Counted from the first letter of the stretch, positions 19,923 through 29,367 are shown. The stretch is DNA of 64,000 nt from an uncultured Clostridia bacterium (GCA_949286725.1 CASECZ010000001.1:186001-250000); one strand, 5' to 3'. Notes: a model not told the origin generated them from the sequence alone. Made by a program: numbers and translations.

Positions 19923-20636
19923 TCAGTTTTCCGGAATGAACAGAATTCTTCTGCAATTCGGGCACTCGGCGTAGTCGCCGGGATTCCTCAGTTTGCTGCG
20001 GGTGTCGGCGGAAACTTCCATAAAGCACCTGCCGCAGGTGCCCGCTTCCACGTTGTACCTGACGAACGCGGGCATCTTCTTCGCCGCACGCAGGGACTCG
20101 TAAGCCTCCATAAACTCCGCGGGTACGGACTTTTTGAGTTCGGCGAGTTTGGTTTTGAGTTCCTTGACCTTGGGCTGGGTCTCGGCGTAGTACTTGTTGA
20201 ACGTGGCAAGTGCCGCCTTGTAGACCTCGGATGCCTTGATGCCCTGCTCCCACGTCTTTTTGTAATCGGCGGCAATGCCGTCGATGCGCTCGTTGTCGCG
20301 CGAGGCGTCGCGTTCGAGGGCGGCGATTTCGTCGCTGATTGCGGCAATCTGCTTGACGTAATAGTCGGCTTCGTTGACGTCTGCCACGCCTTCCAGAATT
20401 CCGTCGAACTCGTCGAGGCGGGCTTTGAGTTCCTCGGCGCGCGCGGTAAGCTTGTTGTAATTGGCAAGCAAATCCGCCGCTTCCTGCGACAGCTTGTTCA
20501 CGGTGTCGGTTGCGGCTTCGAGTTTGCTTTTGGCGGCGACGTACGCCGTCCTTTCCTTGCTTTTGGCAAACTCGCTTTCCAGCGCGAGCAACTCCTGGTC
20601 AATGCTCTGATACTCCAAAATCGTGTCGAATTTCAT
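19923..20636 (-). CDS. Coiled-coil C4 zinc ribbon protein (DUF164 type)
   Basis: 237 residues. The first 180 residues are a long, highly charged coiled coil (IDQELLALESEFAKSKE onward); the last 50 carry a zinc ribbon with the ligands in GTCGRCFMEV and AECPNCRRIL. Proteins of this type are usually encoded beside Nif3-like genes in bacteria, as here; they may bind nucleic acid, but function is not established. It overlaps the nif3 stop in an ATGA arrangement and has GGAGG before its ATG at 20636. Last tightly coupled gene of the dnaG operon. Confidence 0.85.
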   Translation of the reverse strand: MKFDTILEYQSIDQELLALESEFAKSKERTAYVAAKSKLEAATDTVNKLSQEAADLLANYNKLTARAEELKARLDEFDGILEGVADVNEADYYVKQIAAISDEIAALERDASRDNERIDGIAADYKKTWEQGIKASEVYKAALATFNKYYAETQPKVKELKTKLAELKKSVPAEFMEAYESLRAAKKMPAFVRYNVEAGTCGRCFMEVSADTRSKLRNPGDYAECPNCRRILFIPEN

Positions 20637-21394
20637 AGTTCCTCCAAAGTCAGGTATGGACATTGTTGCGATGACTTGACAACCTTCAAATCGCCGAAAC
20701 GGGATTTTATTATGTCGAAAAGTATGTCACAACATATGATTTCACTGTAATAATGCGAATATTCTATGACGGCGAATCCGTCCTGCGCCGCCGCCGTGAA
20801 CACGTGATGTTTGACCTCTCCCGTAATCAGAACGTCGGCATTTTTTTCGGCAAGCGCAAGGCTTTCCTCGTCGCCGCCGCTCCCCGATATGACGTACACG
20901 CGCTTTACGGGGTTGTCCTTTTCGCACACCTTCACGGTCGGGTCGCCGAGTGCGTCGGCAACCTTCCTTGCAAGTTCGCCCGCCGTGGTTTCGGGCACTT
21001 CGGCATAAAAGCCGAACCCTTCACGCACGGGGTTCTTGCCTCCGAACTCACGCACCAACGCGGTGCCTATGCCGCTGTCGGCGGTGTCGAGATTGGTGTG
21101 CGCCGAATACACGTTGACGCCCTGTCTGAACAGTTCCGCGACAGTGCGGGTCTGCGCCTTCGTCAGCACAAGGTCGCGTACGGGACGGAAGATGAACGGA
21201 TGATGCGTCACAATGAGATTGCACCCGTTTTCGACCGCTTCGCGCACCACCTGCAAGGTGCAGTCCAGACACACGACGACACCCGTGCATTCCTGTTCGT
21301 CGTCTCCCACGAGAAAACCGACGTTGTCCCACTCCGCGGCGTTTTCGCGCGGGGCGAACTGCTCTATATGTGCGGCTATGTCTTTGATTTTCAT
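20633..21394 (-). CDS. Nif3-like dinuclear metal centre protein (YqfO family)
   Basis: 253 residues, the short form without the PII-like insert. Metal-binding motifs: THHPFIF, then HTNLDTADSGI, and H and E residues in VIEYSHYYSE near the C-terminus, which together form the dinuclear site. Often annotated as GTP cyclohydrolase 1 type 2, but the physiological reaction is unsettled. It overlaps trmK by four bases (ATGA) and is followed by the zinc ribbon gene in the same way; trmK-nif3 pairing is common in Bacillota. Confidence 0.92.
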   Translation of the reverse strand: MKIKDIAAHIEQFAPRENAAEWDNVGFLVGDDEQECTGVVVCLDCTLQVVREAVENGCNLIVTHHPFIFRPVRDLVLTKAQTRTVAELFRQGVNVYSAHTNLDTADSGIGTALVREFGGKNPVREGFGFYAEVPETTAGELARKVADALGDPTVKVCEKDNPVKRVYVISGSGGDEESLALAEKNADVLITGEVKHHVFTAAAQDGFAVIEYSHYYSEIICCDILFDIIKSRFGDLKVVKSSQQCPYLTLEEL

Positions 21395-22056
21395 ATTTCC
21401 ACCTCGCCGAGCGCGGCTTCGAGAAGGCGCACGCGGTTCAACAGATTGACGGCGTCGGGGTTGCCCTTCAACACCGCTTTCAGTTTTTCGACCTCTCTTT
21501 CCGCCGCCGCTTTGAACTCTTCGTCGGTGCGGAAGAACTTGCCGAACAACAGTTGCATGTCGTCGAGTTTTTCCTCCCCGCCGCGCATGGTCTTTATGAT
21601 TGCGTACGACTTGCCCGCGCATTCCGCCGTGCCGTCGTACACGATTGTGTGTCCCATTCGGCATATCTCGCCGCGCACACGTTCAGGGTGCGTGTTGGGC
21701 GACAGTATGTAGTACTCGAAGTCTTTGCCGTCCTTGCGTCCTCTTTCCAGTATCCGCGCAATGAGGTCGCCCCCCATTCCCGCGATGACCACCGTGTCGA
21801 TTTCGTCGGGCGATACGGGGTCGAGCCCGTCACCGACGCGCACGCTTATGCGGTCGGAAAGCCCCGTGTCCTCGACAAGCCTCTCCGCCTTGCGCAGGCT
21901 GGGTGCGCTGATATCCGTCGCAACGACGTACTCCGCCCTGCCCGTCTGCACGAGATAACAGGCAAGTTTGCCGTGGTCGCTGCCCACGTCGCACACTCTG
22001 CGTCCGAGCACCAGCGAGGCTATCGCGTTCAATCTGCGGTCAAGTCGTATCGGCAT
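21391..22056 (-). CDS. trmK: TrmK, tRNA (adenine22-N1)-methyltransferase
   Basis: 221 residues. Class I SAM-dependent methyltransferase: RVCDVGSDHGKLACYL (motif I), ATDISAPSLRKAE (motif II), VVIAGMGGDLI (the TrmK-specific GMGG) and ILSPNTHPERVR. A C-terminal coiled coil at about 165-215 is also characteristic. Methylates N1 of A22 in tRNA. The ATG overlaps the rpoD stop by one base (TGATG); the gene lies in its usual place after rpoD. Confidence 0.95.
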   Translation of the reverse strand: MPIRLDRRLNAIASLVLGRRVCDVGSDHGKLACYLVQTGRAEYVVATDISAPSLRKAERLVEDTGLSDRISVRVGDGLDPVSPDEIDTVVIAGMGGDLIARILERGRKDGKDFEYYILSPNTHPERVRGEICRMGHTIVYDGTAECAGKSYAIIKTMRGGEEKLDDMQLLFGKFFRTDEEFKAAAEREVEKLKAVLKGNPDAVNLLNRVRLLEAALGEVEI

Positions 22057-23096
22057 CAGTCGAAGTCTTTGAGTTTTTTCAGTCTGTTGGGGTGACGGAG
22101 TTTGCGCAACGCCTTTGCCTCTATCTGTCTGATACGCTCACGCGTGACGTTGAACTCCTTGCCGACCTCTTCCAGGGTGCGCGGGTGGCTGTCGTCGAGA
22201 CCGTAACGCAGTCTGAGCACCTTTTCTTCGCGCGGGGTGAGCGTGTTGAGCACTTGCACAAGCTGCTCTTTGAGCATATTGCTTTCGGCAACGTCCGAGG
22301 GCGACAGCGCGGTGTTGTCCTCGATGAAATCGCCCAGATGACTGTCCTCTTCCTCGCCGATGGGCGTTTCCAGCGAAACGGGGTCCTGTGCGATTTTCTG
22401 GATTTCCCTCACGCGTTCCTCGCTGCAACCGAGATATTCGGCAATCTCTTCGGGGGTGGGTTCGCGCCCCAGTTTCTGCAAGAGTTGCCTTGTTGCCCTG
22501 ACCTGTTTGTTTATGGTTTCCACCATATGCACGGGGATACGTATCGTGCGCGCCTGGTCGGCTATGGCGCGCGTTATCGCCTGGCGTATCCACCACGTGG
22601 CGTACGTCGAGAACTTGAAGCCCTTGGTGTAGTCGAACTTCTCGACCGCCTTCATAAGTCCGAGGTTGCCCTCCTGTATGAGGTCGAGGAACTGCATTCC
22701 GCGTCCGACGTAGCGTTTGGCTATGGACACGACAAGTCGGAGGTTGGCTTCGGACAGAATTTGTTTCGCCTCCTCGTCGCCCTCTTCCATACGCTTTGCC
22801 AGTTCCACCTCTTTTTCGGCGGACAACAGCGGCACTTTGCCTATGTCTTTGAGGTACATTTTGACCGAGTCGTCATAGTTGCCTTCAATTATTTTGTCAA
22901 TGTCGTCCTCGTCCTTTGCGGAAATGACGTTGATATTTTCGGCGGCAAGCGCTTTGAACACGCCCTCCACGTCCTCTGCGCTGGCGTTGAGATGTTCGAG
23001 GCGCGCCATAATATCGTCCTCGGAAATGTTACCCGAGGCACGACCCTGCGCGAGTATCTTCTCGATTTCCTGTTTGAGCAGTTGTTCTCTGTCCAC
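22056..23096 (-). CDS. rpoD: RNA polymerase primary sigma factor (SigA/RpoD)
   Basis: 346 residues, typical for a Gram-positive SigA lacking the large non-conserved insert. Region 2 ([20 protein letters not shown], then [13 protein letters not shown] for -10 recognition and melting), region 3 with [10 protein letters not shown], and region 4 helix-turn-helix ([20 protein letters not shown]) for -35 recognition are all intact. This agrees with the TTGACA/TATAAT promoters seen across the window. GTG start with GGAGGAG upstream. Second gene of dnaG-rpoD. Confidence 0.98.
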   Translation of the reverse strand: MDREQLLKQEIEKILAQGRASGNISEDDIMARLEHLNASAEDVEGVFKALAAENINVISAKDEDDIDKIIEGNYDDSVKMYLKDIGKVPLLSAEKEVELAKRMEEGDEEAKQILSEANLRLVVSIAKRYVGRGMQFLDLIQEGNLGLMKAVEKFDYTKGFKFSTYATWWIRQAITRAIADQARTIRIPVHMVETINKQVRATRQLLQKLGREPTPEEIAEYLGCSEERVREIQKIAQDPVSLETPIGEEEDSHLGDFIEDNTALSPSDVAESNMLKEQLVQVLNTLTPREEKVLRLRYGLDDSHPRTLEEVGKEFNVTRERIRQIEAKALRKLRHPNRLKKLKDFD

Positions 23097-23111
23097 TTTC
23101 TCCTCCTGTAA

Positions 23112-24884
23112 TCAGAGTTTATCTGAGATGTTTTTGGATTTCAGTTTGGTTTGCAGACCGCGGATTTCCACCAGAATGGCGTGCCTTTCGGCGGCGTCCG
23201 CAACCTCTTTGTAACGTGCGGTGAGCTCGTCTATCCTTGCCGAAATGTATTCGTCGGCGATGACCAGCACGCAGTCCGTATAATACGTCTTTTCCTTTGC
23301 CCTGTCGTCGAAATTGACTTCCGCACCGAATACGCGGTTGAGTTCCTCTTTCTCGTCGGGCATAAGGTCAAACAGTTTTCCCGCAACGACCTTGCCTTCG
23401 GGTTGTGACTTCACAAACTCCGCAATTCGTCTGTGCGCGGGCAACGAGAACCACTCCGTTTTTACGTCGGAAACCGAAGCGTAATCGCAGTTGGAGCAAA
23501 GCGCGTTGAGTACCAGCCTTGCCGCGCGCAACGACTTCGCGTCCTTGTCCGCAGGCACTGCGCGCTCCGCCCTGACGGCAGGTTGCACCTTTGCGTCGCC
23601 CAGCGTGGAATTCAGCGAACCGACCGAAACGCCGCTTTTTGACGACACAATGCCGAGATAAACTTCCCTTTCTGCCGCACTCTGCACTCCGCTCAACACT
23701 TTGAGCGCGGCTGTTACATACTTCGCTCTGCCGTTTGCCGTGGCGAGGTCGTAAGCGTCCTCGCACAGTTTCAGTTTGTATTCTACGACGGGCAACGCGG
23801 CGTTTACCCTGGCAAGGAATCCTTCCGCGCCCTCTTTGCGCACGGTGTCGTCGGGGTCAAGTCCGTCCGCAAGCGACACGACGCGCACTTCCAGTCCTTC
23901 GGCAAGCAGAGGCTCCACGTTGCGGATTGCCGCCTTGCGCCCTGCGGCGTCGCCGTCGTAACACACGTACACCGTATCGACAAGACGCCGTATTTCCCTC
24001 GCCTGATACGGCGTAAGCGCGGTGCCCATACCCGCAACGGCGTTGTTTATGCCCGCCGCCGCAAGCGATATGACGTCCATATAACCTTCGACAAGTATCA
24101 GACTCTTGAAACCCGTGTTGTTCTGCCTTTTTTCCTTTTTGACGAAGTTGACGCCGTAAACGCAACGGCTCTTGTCAAAGAGCAACGTATTGGTGGAATT
24201 CTTGTACTTCGCAACGTCTTTTTCGCCGTGGTATATCCTGCCGCCGAAGGCGATTACGTCGCCCATACCGTTCATTATCGGTACGATAATCCTGCCGCCG
24301 AAAGCGTCCGAAACGCGTTCTCCGACCACAAGCCCGCATTCGCGCAAATTTTCCACACTGTAATTCTTGCGCCGCATATACGCGGGCATACGGTCGTAAT
24401 CGAGCGAAAGCCCTATGCCGAATTTATTGCAGACTTCCTCGCTTATTCCACGGCTTGCAAGGTATTCCCTCGCCTCTCTGCCCTCGTCGCGGCGAAGATT
24501 GGCATAATAGTACTTCGCGGCGTCGCGCATAAGTTCTTTCAGAACCTGTTGTTTGTCCTTCTTCTTTTTGTAATCGGCGTCGCCCTTGTACTCGGGCAAG
24601 GCAAGCCCCGCCTTGTCGGCGAGTATCTTCACCGCGTCGACGTATCCCACCGACTCCATCTCCATTATGAACGTGATGACGTCGCCGCTCACACCGCACC
24701 CGAAACAATGGTAATACTGCCCGTCCGTGTTGACGCACATCGACGCCGTCTTTTCGTTGTGGAAAGGACAGCAACAGAAATACTTGCCCCCTTTCTTGAC
24801 AAGAGGAACGTACTGCGAAATCACGGATACGATGTCGCATTTGTATTTCAGTTCTTCGATGAATCTTTCGGGAAACCCTGCCAC
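23112..24884 (-). CDS. dnaG: DNA primase
   Basis: 590 residues. Zinc-binding CHC2 domain with Cys39, His42, Cys60 and Cys63, the RNA polymerase core domain (AFGGRIYHG), a TOPRIM fold with LILVEGYMDV and the DGD motif in CYDGDAAG, then a divergent C-terminal helicase-binding region. Synthesises RNA primers at the replication fork. The GTG start at 24884 has AGAGGA upstream. It heads the macromolecular synthesis operon dnaG-rpoD-trmK-nif3-zinc ribbon; rpoD follows after 15 bases. Confidence 0.97.
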   Translation of the reverse strand: MAGFPERFIEELKYKCDIVSVISQYVPLVKKGGKYFCCCPFHNEKTASMCVNTDGQYYHCFGCGVSGDVITFIMEMESVGYVDAVKILADKAGLALPEYKGDADYKKKKDKQQVLKELMRDAAKYYYANLRRDEGREAREYLASRGISEEVCNKFGIGLSLDYDRMPAYMRRKNYSVENLRECGLVVGERVSDAFGGRIIVPIMNGMGDVIAFGGRIYHGEKDVAKYKNSTNTLLFDKSRCVYGVNFVKKEKRQNNTGFKSLILVEGYMDVISLAAAGINNAVAGMGTALTPYQAREIRRLVDTVYVCYDGDAAGRKAAIRNVEPLLAEGLEVRVVSLADGLDPDDTVRKEGAEGFLARVNAALPVVEYKLKLCEDAYDLATANGRAKYVTAALKVLSGVQSAAEREVYLGIVSSKSGVSVGSLNSTLGDAKVQPAVRAERAVPADKDAKSLRAARLVLNALCSNCDYASVSDVKTEWFSLPAHRRIAEFVKSQPEGKVVAGKLFDLMPDEKEELNRVFGAEVNFDDRAKEKTYYTDCVLVIADEYISARIDELTARYKEVADAAERHAILVEIRGLQTKLKSKNISDKL

Positions 24885-25060
24885 TTGCTTCCTCTGAAGT
24901 GATAATCCGACGCCCGCTTGCGCGGCTTTGTGCGTCTTACATATTTATATACGTGTTTTAATATGTATTTTCCTTAATTCCCGCAAAAGTTTTTCTCTCA
25001 ATTCGATTTTACGGATTTGCCGCCGTCGGTTTACGTGCACATTCGCTTATTCTTCCCAAA
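24885..25060. other. Upstream region of dnaG
   Basis: No gene seen. A TATAAA on the - strand about 75 bases before dnaG could be a -10 box, but no matching -35 was found. Confidence 0.4.
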
Positions 25061-25220
25061 ATGAAACAGCCCGTCTTGCGGACGGGCTTTTTGCATTTAT
25101 CGGTTGATTTACTCTGACCTTACTTGCGGGGATTCTTGATGTTTGCTTGTGCTGCCGCTCAAAAAGCGAGGCAGCGGCGCAAACAACGCGAACAAACAAT
25201 TTCCGAATTGTTCCGTTAAT
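25061..25220. repeat. ppdK-tail direct repeat, copy 1
   Basis: 160 bases, about five mismatches to copy 2. On the - strand it contains the last 13 codons of ppdK with the stop, its 3' untranslated region and its terminator hairpin, joined to a segment with a GTTTGC/GCAAAC quasi-palindrome and an AACAATT/AATTGTT stem. It has lost the rest of the gene. Confidence 0.9.
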
Positions 25221-25248
25221 GACTATGTTTCCACATATTGCGCAAACT

Positions 25249-25408
25249 ATGAAAAAGCCCGTCTTGCGGACGGGCTTTTTGCATTTATCGGTTGATTTAC
25301 TCTGACCTTACTTGCGGGGGTTCTTGATGTTTGCTTGTGCTGCCGCTCAACGAGCGAGGCAGCGGCGCAAACAACGCGAACAAACAATTTCCGAATTGTT
25401 CCTTTAAT
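25249..25408. repeat. ppdK-tail direct repeat, copy 2
   Basis: Same unit as copy 1, with an AAC loop in the GCTC/GAGC hairpin. It is separated from copy 1 by 28 unrelated or diverged bases and from copy 3 by 43. Confidence 0.9.
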
Positions 25409-25451
25409 ACTTATGTTGACGTATATGCGGTTTCCGTCTATTGTACAACCT

Positions 25452-25549
25452 ATGAAAAAGCCCGTCTTGCGAACGGGCTTTTTGCATTTATCGGTTGATT
25501 TACTCTGACCTTACTTGCGGGGGTTCTTGATGTTTGCTTGTGCTGCCGC
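25452..25549. repeat. ppdK-tail direct repeat, copy 3 (the native gene end)
   Basis: The genuine 3' end of ppdK, of which copies 1 and 2 are duplicates; 98 shared bases with one difference from copy 2. Confidence 0.9.
25455..25484 (-). terminator. ppdK terminator (first of three tandem copies)
   Basis: AAAAAGCCCGT pairs with ACGGGCTTTTT around a seven-base loop. Near-identical hairpins recur at 25067-25092 and 25252-25281. Confidence 0.9.
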
Positions 25550-28156
25550 AAGTCTTGCGATAGGTACGCGGAAAGGAGAGCAAGAAACGTAATCGAGACC
25601 GACGTTATGGCAGAATTCGATGGTGCTGGGGTCGCCGCCGTGTTCGCCGCAGATACCGAGGTGAATGTCGGGACGGGTCGCTCTGCCCATTTCCGCCGCC
25701 ATCTTGACGAGTCTGCCGACGCCGACCTGGTCGAGTTTGGCGAAAGGATCGAACTCGTAGATCTTCTTGTCGTAGTACGCGCCGAGGAATTTGGCGGCGT
25801 CGTCACGGCTGAAACCGAAGGTCATTTGAGTGAGGTCGTTGGTGCCGAAGGAGAAGAATTCCGCTTCGGTTGCGATTGCGTCGGCGGTGATTGCCGCACG
25901 GGGGATTTCAATCATCGTGCCGACCTTGTAGGTCATCTTGACGCCCGCTTTTGCGATGCACTCGTCTGCGGTCTTGGTGACGACGGACTTGACGTACGCA
26001 AGCTCCTTGACTTCGCCGACCAGAGGAATCATAATTTCGGGCACGACTTTCCAGTCGCTGTGTTTCTTCTGAACTGCGATTGCCGCCTGAATGACAGCCT
26101 TGGTCTGCATAACGGCGATTTCGGGGTACGTAACCGCAAGACGGCATCCGCGATGACCCATCATGGGGTTGAACTCGTGCAGAGAGGTGATGACGGCTTT
26201 GAGCGCGTCGACGGTCATATCCATCTCTTTTGCCAGAGCTTCGATGTCGGCTTCCTCGGTGGGAAGGAACTCGTGGAGCGGAGGATCCAGGAAACGGATG
26301 GTGACGGGGCAACCTTCGAGGGCTTCGTAAAGGGCTTCGAAGTCGCCTTGCTGCATAGGCAGGAGTTTGTTGAGCGCTTTTTCTCTCTTTTCGACGGTGT
26401 CGGAGACGATCATTTCACGCATTGCTGCAATTCTGTCCGCTTCGAAGAACATATGCTCCGTACGGCACAGACCGATACCTTCCGCACCGAAGCTTCTCGC
26501 CTGGCGTGCGTCCTTGGGAGTGTCGGCGTTGGTTCTGACGTGCAGTGCGCGATACTTGTCCGCCCAAGCCATCAGTCTGCCGAAGTCACCCGTCATAGAG
26601 GCGTCGACGGTTGCGATTGCTTCACCGTAGATATTGCCCGTGGAGCCGTCGAGAGAAATCCAGTCGCCTTCGTGGAAGGTCTTTCCGCCGAGGGTGAACA
26701 CCTTCTTGGCTTCGTCGATGTTGATATCGCCGCAACCGGAGACGCAGCAGGTACCCATACCGCGTGCGACGACTGCCGCGTGAGAAGTCATACCGCCGCG
26801 AACGGTCAGAATGCCTTGTGCATAGTGCATACCTTCGATGTCCTCGGGAGAGGTTTCGAGACGGACGAGAACAACTCTCTTTTCACCTTTGTTGACGACC
26901 CAGTCGGTGGCGTCTTCGGCGGTGAACACGATTTTGCCGCAAGCCGCACCGGGAGAAGCGGGAAGCGCTTTGCCGATGGGCTTCGCCTTTTTGAGTGCGG
27001 CGGCGTCGAACTGAGGATGCAGAAGTGCGTCGAGCTGTTTGGGGTCAATCATCAGGACGGCTTCCTTCTCGTCTATCATACCCTCGTCAACGAGGTCGCA
27101 AGCGATTTTGAGTGCCGCGGCAGCAGTGCGCTTGCCGTTTCTGGTCTGCAACATAAAGAGTTTGCCTTCTTCGATGGTGAACTCCATATCCTGCATATCT
27201 CTGTAATGCTTTTCGAGAGTGTCGACGATTTGTTTGAACTGCTCGTAAACCGCGGGGTTATCTCTCTGCAACTCGGCGATGGGCTGAGGAGTGCGAACGC
27301 CTGCGACGACGTCTTCGCCCTGTGCGTTCATCAGATATTCACCGAACAGACCCTTTTCGCCGGTGGCGGGGTTTCTGGAAAACGCGACGCCCGTGCCGGA
27401 GGTGTTGCCCATATTGCCGAACACCATCATCTGTACGTTGACCGCGGTGCCCCAGTCGCCGGGGATGTCGTTCATGCGACGATAGTAGATAGCGCGGGGG
27501 TTATCCCAGCTGCGGAAGACGGCTTTGACCGCACCCATGAGCTGTTCCTTGGGGTCCTGAGGAAAATCGGAACCGATTTTGGCTTTGTATTCCGCCTTGA
27601 ACTGCTCCGCCAGGGTTTTGAGATCGTCGGCGTCGAGTTCGGTGTCGAGCTTGACGTTCTTCTTGGCCTTCATTTCGTCAATCAGTTCCTCGAAATACTT
27701 TTTGCCGACTTCCATAACGACGTCGGAGTACATCTGAATGAAACGGCGATAGCTGTCGTATGCGAAACGGCGGTTGTTGGTCTTTGCCGCAAAACGCTCC
27801 ACGACTTCGTCATTGAGACCGAGATTGAGGATGGTATCCATCATACCGGGCATCGAAGCGCGTGCGCCGGAACGAACGGAAACGAGAAGAGGATTGTCGA
27901 GGGAACCGAATTCCTTGCCGACGATTTTCTCGAGTTTGGCGATGTTTTCCATAATCTCCGCCTGAATTTCGTCGTTGATTTTCTCGCCGTCTTTGTAGTA
28001 CTGAGTGCAAGCCTCCGTGGTAATGGTGAAGCCTTGGGGAACGGGCATACCGAGTTTGGTCATCTCGGCAAGATTGGCGCCCTTGCCGCCGAACAATGCG
28101 CGTCTGTCGCAATCGGTTTCGCTGGCTTCCTTGAACTGATAAACGAACTTTTTCAT
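25511..28156 (-). CDS. ppdK: Pyruvate, phosphate dikinase
   Basis: 881 residues, full length. Interconverts pyruvate + ATP + Pi and PEP + AMP + PPi, joining glycolysis and gluconeogenesis in many anaerobes. Domains: N-terminal ATP-grasp (GGKGANLAEM at the start; SVRSGARASMPGMMDT), central phosphohistidine domain with catalytic His in GGMTSHAAVVARGMG at about residue 460, and C-terminal TIM barrel with GFGTNDLTQMTFG-like SFGTNDLTQMTFG and the Cys loop LGICGEHGG. Strong ribosome binding site (TAGGAGG). No regulatory kinase/phosphatase gene is adjacent. The 3' end and terminator are duplicated twice downstream. Confidence 0.98.
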   Translation of the reverse strand: MKKFVYQFKEASETDCDRRALFGGKGANLAEMTKLGMPVPQGFTITTEACTQYYKDGEKINDEIQAEIMENIAKLEKIVGKEFGSLDNPLLVSVRSGARASMPGMMDTILNLGLNDEVVERFAAKTNNRRFAYDSYRRFIQMYSDVVMEVGKKYFEELIDEMKAKKNVKLDTELDADDLKTLAEQFKAEYKAKIGSDFPQDPKEQLMGAVKAVFRSWDNPRAIYYRRMNDIPGDWGTAVNVQMMVFGNMGNTSGTGVAFSRNPATGEKGLFGEYLMNAQGEDVVAGVRTPQPIAELQRDNPAVYEQFKQIVDTLEKHYRDMQDMEFTIEEGKLFMLQTRNGKRTAAAALKIACDLVDEGMIDEKEAVLMIDPKQLDALLHPQFDAAALKKAKPIGKALPASPGAACGKIVFTAEDATDWVVNKGEKRVVLVRLETSPEDIEGMHYAQGILTVRGGMTSHAAVVARGMGTCCVSGCGDINIDEAKKVFTLGGKTFHEGDWISLDGSTGNIYGEAIATVDASMTGDFGRLMAWADKYRALHVRTNADTPKDARQARSFGAEGIGLCRTEHMFFEADRIAAMREMIVSDTVEKREKALNKLLPMQQGDFEALYEALEGCPVTIRFLDPPLHEFLPTEEADIEALAKEMDMTVDALKAVITSLHEFNPMMGHRGCRLAVTYPEIAVMQTKAVIQAAIAVQKKHSDWKVVPEIMIPLVGEVKELAYVKSVVTKTADECIAKAGVKMTYKVGTMIEIPRAAITADAIATEAEFFSFGTNDLTQMTFGFSRDDAAKFLGAYYDKKIYEFDPFAKLDQVGVGRLVKMAAEMGRATRPDIHLGICGEHGGDPSTIEFCHNVGLDYVSCSPFRVPIARLAAAQANIKNPRK

Positions 28157-28197
28157 TTTAGCCTCCTAGTAGTGGATAAAAAATTTATAACTTATCT

Positions 28198-28214
28198 TAG
28201 ACTTGTAAAGTCTA
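28198..28214. promoter_or_regulatory. Perfect palindrome upstream of ppdK, candidate operator
   Basis: TAGACTT-N3-AAGTCTA, 42 bases before the ppdK start and in the divergent region shared with corA. No promoter boxes are clear enough to place it relative to transcription. Confidence 0.45.
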
Positions 28215-28342
28215 GCAAAAAAAGCTGTTTTTGGCAAATGTTTTTAGTTGCCTTTGGCATTTTTTTTTGTTAAGATAGTCGTGAAAGAAATTTCAGAGGT
28301 GCGAAATGGACTCTGTTCCCCGAAGTAGAATAGTACTCCCGT

Positions 28343-28386
28343 AAAACGCACACGCTTTTCAGGGCTTCTCCGCGGCGTGGCGTTTT
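28343..28386 (+). promoter_or_regulatory. Stable hairpin in the corA leader
   Basis: AAAACGC-A-CACGC pairs with GCGTG-GCGTTTT, a 12-base-pair stem with one bulged A and a 19-base loop, ending 11 bases before the ribosome binding site. Not recognised as a known Mg2+ riboswitch. Confidence 0.5.
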
Positions 28387-28410
28387 GTGCCGTATCAAAG
28401 GAGGATGCCT

Positions 28411-29367
28411 ATGCTCCAGATCTACAAGAAACTCAACAAATCCACCGTCACCGTCGACAGCGAACTTCTTACCGCTGCCTACGACTTCCGCGATCATTGG
28501 ATTCATATGTCCAACCCTACGGACAAGGAAATCGAATTCATCGCGCAATCCGTGGGCGTCAACGAGGACATGATAAAGGCCGCGCTGGACGAAGAAGAAC
28601 GCGCACGTATCGAAAAGGACGACGACGGCACCATCTTGGTCGTGACGGACATCCCCTTCACCGAAGAGGAAGAAAACCACTACACCTATACCACTCTGCC
28701 GTTCGGCTTTATCGCCAAAGGCGAAACCGTCATCACCGTCTGTCTGGAAGAAACCAGCCTAATAGACGATATGCTTTCGGCGCGTTTCATACGCGACCTC
28801 AACCTGCACAAACGCACGCGCTTTCTCATTCAGTTGCAGTACACGATATCCAAAAAATTCCTGCACTATCTGAAACAGATAGACCGCGCCAGCCAGCGCG
28901 TGCAGAACGAGTTGGAAAAATCCATGAAAAACAGCGAGCTCATCGAGATGCTCGACCTCGAAAAATCCTTGGTCTACATCTCCACGTCCCTGCGTTCCAA
29001 CAGCGTGGTGCTCGACAAACTGCCCAAGGTCATCAAGTTCTACGAAGAGGACGAGGATTTGTGGGAGGACGTCGTCATCGAGAACAAACAGGCTATCGAG
29101 ATGTCGAACATCTACCGTGACATTCTTTCGGGCACGATGGACGCCTATGCATCGATTATCTCCAACAACCTGAACGTCGTCATGAAAGTGCTGACTTCTC
29201 TCACCCTGCTGGTCGCAATTCCGAGTATGATAGGCGCATTCTGGGGTATGAACACGGGCGTGCCCTTCGAGGGCGAGCAATGGGGGTTCTGGGTGGTAAT
29301 CGGCATCTCCGTGCTGGTGTGCGCCGTGGCGGGCATCGTGCTCTGGAAAAAGAAATTCCTCAAATAA
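28411..29367 (+). CDS. corA: CorA family magnesium transporter
   Basis: 318 residues. A large cytoplasmic N-terminal domain is followed by two C-terminal membrane helices (about 255-277 and 290-312); the pore signature GMN (residues 279-281, in WGMNTGVPF) joins them, and the C-terminus is basic (KKKFLK). The protein forms a pentameric Mg2+ (or Co2+/Ni2+) channel. The ATG at 28411 lies six bases after AAAGGAGG; another ATG overlaps that binding site and is excluded. Monocistronic with a strong terminator and a structured leader. Confidence 0.95.
   Translation: MLQIYKKLNKSTVTVDSELLTAAYDFRDHWIHMSNPTDKEIEFIAQSVGVNEDMIKAALDEEERARIEKDDDGTILVVTDIPFTEEEENHYTYTTLPFGFIAKGETVITVCLEETSLIDDMLSARFIRDLNLHKRTRFLIQLQYTISKKFLHYLKQIDRASQRVQNELEKSMKNSELIEMLDLEKSLVYISTSLRSNSVVLDKLPKVIKFYEEDEDLWEDVVIENKQAIEMSNIYRDILSGTMDAYASIISNNLNVVMKVLTSLTLLVAIPSMIGAFWGMNTGVPFEGEQWGFWVVIGISVLVCAVAGIVLWKKKFLK

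Noticed and set aside
25061-25549. CRISPR array
   Set aside because: Repeats are about 160 bases and derive from the ppdK end; there are only three and no spacers of uniform size or cas genes.
25538-28273. A 911-codon + strand frame opposite ppdK
   Set aside because: Shadow of the ppdK codon pattern; no start signal and no protein-like composition.
28290-28410. M-box Mg2+ riboswitch before corA
   Set aside because: The leader has one simple hairpin and lacks the M-box core motifs.
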